Source of the DNA: Stramonita haemastoma
Taxonomy: Eukaryota > Mollusca > Gastropoda > Neogastropoda > Muricidae
Length of the DNA: 14,420 nucleotides
Assembly: GCA_030674155.1 (NCBI GenBank)
Contig: CM060344.1
Location: 27,883,804 to 27,898,223 of the forward strand
Direction: 5' to 3'
The number at the start of each line of letters is the position of its first letter. Within the stretch, counting starts at the first letter, position 1. The notes under the pieces were generated by a model. That model saw nothing but the letters and a program-made list of their open reading frames with translations, did not search any database and had not been told where the DNA came from. The position numbers and the translations under genes are program-made. Positions 9,111 to 14,420 of this stretch are shown here, piece by piece.

Positions 9111-9158
9111 TGCACGCACACACGCCTGCGCGCGCACGCACACACACACACACACACT
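9111..9158. repeat. CA / CGCA / GCGC alternating array
   Basis: Alternating purine-pyrimidine sequence including CGCGCGCACGCA and a CA repeat. It is broadly the reverse complement of the GT/GCGT array ending at about 9066, separated from it by about 45 bases of unique DNA. Confidence 0.93.
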
Positions 9159-9629
9159 GATACACCAATGTTTCAGTAAACTCTTCCAAGTGAACAGCTA
9201 ATTCCCTCCTCTCTCCTCTCCTCTCCCTATTCTCTCTGCCTTCTGTTGCCTAGTCTTCTCCAGAGCTTGTACATCTCTGCAGGAGGTCTGCTCATCTCCT
9301 TGCCATGGCCAACACATTCCCACTTCAAAACACCTTTTTCCCCCCCCCCCCCCCCTTTTTCTTGTACAGGAATGCATACTGCATGTAAATGATTTGAATG
9401 TAGGCACTTTGATTTGGTGCTTTACAAGATTCAGCAGAATGTTCATTCCGTACGTCATCATCATTATTATCATTATTATTCATCACTATTATTATCACTA
9501 TGTGCATGTTTCCACAATCCACCAGACGCTGACGTGACATGAATTGTAGAATTTTTAATAACCTGCATACTTTCAAGATGATCTTCTACATGCGCACATA
9601 TACATATATATATAAACCAAGAGAGTTTG
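9159..9629. other. Non-coding stretch with an ATT/ATC repeat
   Basis: No gene seen. It holds pyrimidine-rich sequence (9203-9240), a C16 tract (9340-9355), an ATC/ATT triplet repeat (about 9457-9500) and a short AT run (9600-9615). Minus-strand frames of 60-90 residues have no recognisable domain. Confidence 0.6.
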
Positions 9630-9846
9630 AGGCACTGGCAGGTCTGCGCTTTTAAAATGACCTGGAAGATCATAAAAATCCCTACCTGTAATACTTAGTA
9701 ATACTACTAAGGGTAGGGATTTTTATGATCTCCCAGGTCATTTTAAAAGAGCAAAATACACCAAATGCCACAGCCGAAGTACAAACCCACAACTTCATGG
9801 GCCCACAGAATTGAAGTCAAACTGTTTTAACCACTCACCTACAGCA
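9630..9846 (-). mobile_element. tRNA-derived SINE-like element with rearranged body
   Basis: Read on the minus strand, 9846 to about 9767 resembles a tRNA of the serine/leucine class. There is a box A-like TAGGTGAGTGG (9831-9841) followed by TTAAA as in a D-loop, then a stem-like ACAG...CTGT, a long variable region, and a degraded box B (GGTTTGTACTT, 9777-9787). The body follows, then CAGACCTGCCAGTGCC near 9632-9647. The order of parts recalls a gastropod SINE family I know from memory, but I cannot verify this here. Internally the body contains an inverted duplication, described separately. The degraded box B suggests an old copy. Confidence 0.6.
9646..9752. repeat. 41-bp inverted repeat with 25-base loop
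   Basis: The left arm 9646-9686 and right arm 9712-9752 are reverse complements over 41 bases with two mismatches (arm core TTTTAAAATGACCTGG, then AGATCATAAAAATCCCTACC). The 25-base spacer holds a smaller inverted pair (CTTAGTA / TACTAAG). In RNA or single-stranded DNA this would fold into a long hairpin. Confidence 0.95.
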
Positions 9847-9893
9847 TCCCCCCCCCCCTCCTCCTCCTCCTTCCTCCTGTTCTAGACCATCTC

Positions 9894-9894
<1 letters not shown>

Positions 9895-9927
<33 letters not shown>
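9895..9927 (+). repeat. Poly-C tract, 33 bases
   Basis: The longest homopolymer in the window, an uninterrupted run of 33 C preceded by a pyrimidine-rich stretch that includes a C11 tract (9848-9858). Its true length in the genome is uncertain because long homopolymers are poorly measured. Confidence 0.95.
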
Positions 9928-10059
9928 ACCCCTCACTATCAGAATCACACCACTTCCATCCCTTCAACTCTTGACACCTAGTTTGCAGATGACAGTTAAC
10001 ACTGTTGACGCAATGACGAGTTCAAACACAGGGTTTTTTTTCCCCCGCTGCTCTGTATA

Positions 10060-10062
<3 letters not shown>

Positions 10063-10143
<81 letters not shown>
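10063..10143. repeat. (GT)n microsatellite at a SINE-like tail
   Basis: About 40 GT units with a short GCGCGC interruption near 10127-10133. It abuts the A/T-rich tail of the SINE-like copy at 10146. Confidence 0.97.
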
Positions 10144-10144
<1 letters not shown>

Positions 10145-10145
10145 T

Positions 10146-10732
<587 letters not shown>

Positions 10733-11905
10733 TTTGTGACTATGAGTGCGTGCGTGCATATATACCCCCCTCATCCTGCCCCCCCCTCCCCTCCCCCCCA
10801 AGCATCTCTGCTGATCAATAAAAGCTATGTACGTCATCAGCATGAATCAAGACATATTACCCCCTGCCTTCCTTCACGGAGGCCACTGCCCATGCAGAAT
10901 CAGACATTTTCATTGGCCAGGGAACACACCAACCAGCTTCCAAAACCAAGCAGATGGAAAAAACAAACAGCAACCTTCTGTCTTATAACCACAGGTATAA
11001 TGACATCGTGATCAATACAGACAGTCCTGTTCAACAACAACAAAAACAACAACAGTGATGATACCACAGCTGCATGCAATGCGCGTGTCAACACTCAAGT
11101 CTTACTTGTTGAAATTAGAACCACCGCATGAATTGAAAATGCCTGCCACCACTTGCAATTCTTCATTAAAAAAAAAAGAAAAAAAAAGCCAACAACGAAC
11201 AAATAATGATGACAACTGTATCATCACTTACATTAGCTACATACCATGAACTTAAAATAACTGTATCTCCATACCTGTAGAGTACTTGCACTTACAAACC
11301 ATATATTATCATTTCTAAACCAAAAAAAGCCCCCCCAAAAACAACCCCCCCCCCCCCCCCCGAAATAAAAACAAACTTCAGCAGCACCACCAACAGCAAA
11401 CAGACAGACAGATATCAAAACAAAACAAAACAAAATCTACCTCTCTATGTCTGTGCATGCCTGGTATACCACCAATAACCCTCTACAGACCTTGGTAACT
11501 AAAACCCTTACCTTCATGGTGGGCAAAAACTAAACGGTCGCATGTGAAAAACCTCGCCAACATTAGTGGAACATCGGAGCTCAAGATTAAAGGAATGAAA
11601 ACAAGAGATTCCTCTAGAAAAAGCCTGTGTGTGTGCGTGCGTGCGTGTGTGTATCTGTAATCCTCAATGTAGTATTGTACACAGCTCACAGGGCTGCTGG
11701 CACAATGCCCTTATTTCAAACAGGGTGTGCATTTAGTTCACAATTTTTGCCAATAAAAAAAATCTATCTATTCATGCAGTCTGGAATATTTAGTAATGAA
11801 CAATGCGAGGCCACCGCTTCCTTGTAAAAAGACAAAACTTTTTTCTTTAAATCCACGAGACAGAAAGATTCGCTGTTATCTCTCCCCCCACCCCCACCCC
11901 TTAGG

Positions 11906-11908
<3 letters not shown>
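10733..11908. other. Non-coding stretch, no gene seen
   Basis: Contains AAC triplets (about 11033-11055), A-rich runs (11167-11187), a C17 tract (11345-11361), AAAAC repeats (about 11417-11434) and a short GT/GCGT repeat (11627-11652). Frames of 60-125 residues are present on both strands, but none shows a domain, signal peptide or sustained codon bias that I can recognise. Confidence 0.6.

Positions 11909-11988
<80 letters not shown>
11909..11988. repeat. (CA)n microsatellite
   Basis: About 40 uninterrupted CA units, the longest pure CA array on the plus strand of this window. Confidence 0.98.
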
Positions 11989-11995
<7 letters not shown>

Positions 11996-13160
11996 CAGTG
12001 TTCTCTGCAGCTACGGCAGTGGCGCAGGTGTCTTCTTCTCTCAGCTCTGCAAGTCAGGTAACCAGGAAAGAGGCGGTGAATAATTTATCCCCTGTTATGT
12101 CTCGCCTGCCTTGACGTCAGTCACAAATATCCAATCCGCAGACAACAGCTAACGACTGTCAGCAGAATCGCTTAGCGCCAACACCCCCCCCCCCCCCTCC
12201 TTCTCTTTCAGCTCCCCCACCCCCTTCCTTTCTCTTTTCTCCTCTGTCATGTTTTCTCTTATACAACTTTTCTCCGAAAGCATTATATTACTGGCCTTGT
12301 ACAAAAAAAGTCTACAGACTGTGTGAAACTTGAGAAGAAACAACAACAACACACACACACACAAAAGAGGTTCAAAATGTACTTTTCCTTTCAGTTCATC
12401 ACACTACTAGATCCTTGCTGACATTTTTTTTTTGCCCCAGCCATGAGAACTTGTGGGGATGAAATGCCTTAAAATGTCAGATTTTTTCCCTTACCTTATG
12501 GCACTATAACTCTTTTCTCTAAACTAGTTTGTTGGCCCCCCCCCCCCTCAAATTTCTTTAACTTGTTGACAGTGCGTTCGTTCTCTCTCATACTCACTTT
12601 CACACTCACTATCTCTCTCTCATGATTTTTCAGCAGATTTTTGGGGGGGAAGGGTGGTTTATCTCTTAGAACTGTAGATGGTACTGACAGGCCAGAATCG
12701 CCCTAGGTGACTTTCCTAGAATAATTAATTATGTTTCCTAACACACACGCGTGCGCACGCATGCACACACGCGCGTCATCAGGTTTGATCGGTTAACGTG
12801 AGCACAGTCAGTTTTTATTCTGGTATTAATCTGTGCATTATGATATAGCTACACAGTATTTTTTTCAATCTGAGATTAAAATTTTTACAAGGTCACAGCC
12901 CTGTTATAGCCTCTATGACTGGTAGGGCTATTTCAAACAAAAATGACTGGATAAAAAAAAAAAAGTGGTTCAGATCTGTATACGTGATTATTTTTTAATT
13001 TATGTGTGTTGCATCTGTGACTCTTGTGTCTTTTTCTCTTTAAAAAAAAAAAAAAAAGTTTGACTCATATTTTCTTTGGAATGATTGACTTTACAATTTC
13101 TTTTGAATGTTTGTCATGGTTTTTTGTTTTTGTTTTTAATTTTTAAATGTTTGGTTTATT
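11989..13160. other. Non-coding stretch, one weak exon candidate
   Basis: No gene called. 12011-12057 is a short stretch between an acceptor-like TTCTCTGCAG and a donor-like CAG/GTAACC and is treated as a finding only. Also present are C tracts at 12184-12197 and 12536-12547, an alternating purine-pyrimidine run near 12740-12776, and poly-A/T runs (12952-12964, 13042-13057). Confidence 0.5.
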
Positions 13161-13330
13161 GTCTCATTTGAAAGACTAGCACCCAGACCAATACTCGTGG
13201 TCTAGTGGATGGGAAAAAAGCTTCAGGCACAAATGGGGATCAATCCCAAACCTGAAGGGAATCTGCACTTTTCGCTTTCTACTAATTCTAGGCAGGTGTG
13301 TGACCTCCAGACTGCCAGTCCACTGATGTC
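13161..13330 (-). mobile_element. SINE-like repeat, tRNA-like head (copy C)
   Basis: On the minus strand the head begins near 13330 and contains a box A-like TGGCAGTCTGG (13307-13317; two mismatches to the RNA polymerase III box A consensus) and a box B-like GGATTGATCCC (13236-13246; two mismatches to GGTTCRANNCC). The body follows with GGTCTGGGTGCTAGTCTTTC and ends at ATGAGAC (13161). That last block overlaps the 5' edge of copy B by about 15 bases, suggesting that B and C are different parts of one tRNA-derived family. Beyond 13161 the sequence turns A/T-rich, so this copy is truncated. Confidence 0.6.
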
Positions 13331-13550
13331 ATCTTTTGACTGAAAAAAAAGAAGGGTGGTGGTTGGGGGGGCGCATACTTTATGGATCTTGCTAATGCAC
13401 CTGTTTCAGTGTTTGCTTTTTGGGGGGCTCTAATTGTCATATAAAAATTGATGTCTTTATCATACATAACAAGCAAACACTTTACAAAAACTGTTATCTT
13501 CAGTCTGATGCTGCAACATTATGGGTAAGAAAAGGGGGAGGGGGGGGGAT

Positions 13551-13602
13551 AAATAATAATAATAATACATGGAATCTATATAGCGCTATATCTTGTAAAA
13601 CA
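13551..13602. repeat. Dispersed-repeat end with AAT repeat and ATATAGCGCTATAT
   Basis: An (AAT)n repeat is followed by CATGGAATCTATATAGCGCTATATC. The ATATAGCGCTATAT at 13578-13591 is a perfect 14-bp palindrome. Strings of the type AATAATAATA...TTTATATAGCGCT are common repeat ends in aquatic invertebrate genomes as I know them. Here the element stops at about 13600, where AAAAC repeats and the AG array begin. Only one copy is visible in the window, so this identification rests on memory. Confidence 0.45.
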
Positions 13603-13616
13603 AAACAAAACAAAAC

Positions 13617-13701
<85 letters not shown>

Positions 13702-13762
13702 GAGAGAGAGACAGACAGACAGACAAAGAGAGAGACAGACAGACAGACAAAGAGAGAGACAG
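13617..13762. repeat. (AG)n / (AGAC)n compound microsatellite
   Basis: Pure purine AG repeat from 13617 to 13685, then alternating blocks of AGAC and AG to about 13762. It is preceded by AAAAC units (about 13597-13616). The 177-residue plus-strand frame and the serine/leucine- and cysteine-rich minus-strand frames across it are artefacts. Confidence 0.97.
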
Positions 13763-14164
13763 GAGACCGAAACAAACACAAAACTTTTTTTCTTTTTTTT
13801 TTAAACCCACACATATCCTTGTCAAGGAAAAGGCTTAGAAAAGGGGGGGTGGAGAGCAGTGAAGAAGGAAAAAGCAAAGACACAAGACTGATAAACAAGG
13901 AGGGGATGGGGGGGGGGTTAAACGATGAGGAAGAGTCTGGCTCTTGTTTGTGAACAGCTGCAGACTGCAGTCCTAAAAATGGGTTTTGGTTTGTTTTTCA
14001 TTTGAGTTTGTTTCTTTGTTTTCTTTATTTACCTCTTCATTTCCCGATAAATGGGTTTATGCTCGTTTCTTTTGTGTGTGTGTGTGTGTTGTTTAAAAAA
14101 AAAAAAAAAAGATTCTCTAGATTTCCCAACAAATGGGTTTTGGTTGTTTTTCTTTTTGTTTGAT

Positions 14165-14202
<38 letters not shown>

Positions 14203-14420
14203 GGGTTTTTTGGTTGGTTGTTTAGTTTTTCTTCGTAGCCAGTTCATTTTCCAGGAGACGGCACAAAAGCAAAAAACGACTGAACACAACAATGCACACG
14301 AACCAACTCTTCGAAAACAATCCAAAAAACAAGGATTACCATTAGCTTAGCACTTCCTGGTCTGAGATAGATAGATCCTTACCCTGACAGACTGGTGGAC
14401 AGAAAGCGACACAGACGTCT
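13763..14420. other. T/G-rich non-coding end of window
   Basis: No gene seen. An 18-of-20 direct repeat (ATTTCCC..NAAATGGGTTT) occurs at 14039-14058 and 14121-14140. A short GT repeat (about 14073-14089), an A15 run (14096-14110) and a CT repeat (about 14170-14199) are present. The roughly 100-residue frames on both strands are translations of these simple sequences. Confidence 0.6.

Noticed and set aside
8755..9189. 144-residue minus-strand frame with His/Thr and Ser/Leu/Thr-His stretches
   Set aside because: The bulk is translated GT/GAGT repeat, and the flanking residues show no domain.
9767..9846. Functional tRNA gene (serine/leucine-like)
   Set aside because: Box A is recognisable, but box B has about four mismatches and the acceptor stem does not pair well. 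It is joined to a SINE-like body, so a tRNA-derived repeat is the better reading.
13420..13953. 177-residue plus-strand frame, longest in the window
   Set aside because: It is open only because AG/AGAC repeats lack stops in this frame. The ends are A-rich low-complexity sequence with no domain.

Overview
This window looks like non-coding nuclear DNA from an animal, most likely a marine invertebrate and probably a mollusc. The reasons are extreme microsatellite density ((GA)n, (GT)n, (CA)n, (AGAC)n), no bacterial-style gene packing, tRNA-derived SINE-like repeats, a piggyBac-type transposase remnant, and a 100-N scaffold gap. The mollusc guess rests on resemblance of the SINE-like repeats to gastropod repeats as I remember them; it was not searched. 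I find no intact host protein-coding gene. Nearly all long open frames are translations of simple repeats (HTHT, CVCV, SLSL, RERE).

Layout: 1-2198 is AT-rich to mixed non-coding DNA with AAC/GTT, CCAA, GGCT and CCCT simple repeats. 2199-2975 holds two very long polypurine (GA-rich) tracts. 2976-5720 is non-coding DNA punctuated by poly-C tracts and short CT and CA microsatellites. 5725-6060 is a locally CpG-rich stretch of unknown role. 6331-6703 is GT and TGGTG repeat, followed by the 3' part of a SINE-like repeat (6704-6820) that runs into the assembly gap (6821-6920).

6921-8023 (minus strand) is the most informative locus: about two thirds of a piggyBac-family DDD transposase. The three catalytic aspartates are all present and no stop codon falls inside any reading segment, but the frame is broken four times. 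Every break needs one added base to restore the frame, and each lies at or beside a short homopolymer or repeated base. The C-terminal third is lost in or beyond the gap. Behind its N-terminus (8154-8692) lie a two-unit tandem duplication with poly-G ends and a three-unit repeat with exact 45-bp spacing.

8908-10732 is dominated by GT/GAGT/CA/GA arrays. Embedded in it are a tRNA-headed SINE-like element whose body carries an inverted duplication able to form a 41-bp hairpin (9646-9752), and a second piece of the first SINE-like family (10146-10380). 10733-14420 is non-coding, with a (CA)40 array, a third SINE-like fragment carrying tRNA-like box A and B sequences (13161-13330), a truncated dispersed-repeat end (13551-13602) and an AG/AGAC array. 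Nothing here works together as a pathway. The window is a mobile-element and simple-repeat landscape, and I see no convincing new biological system.
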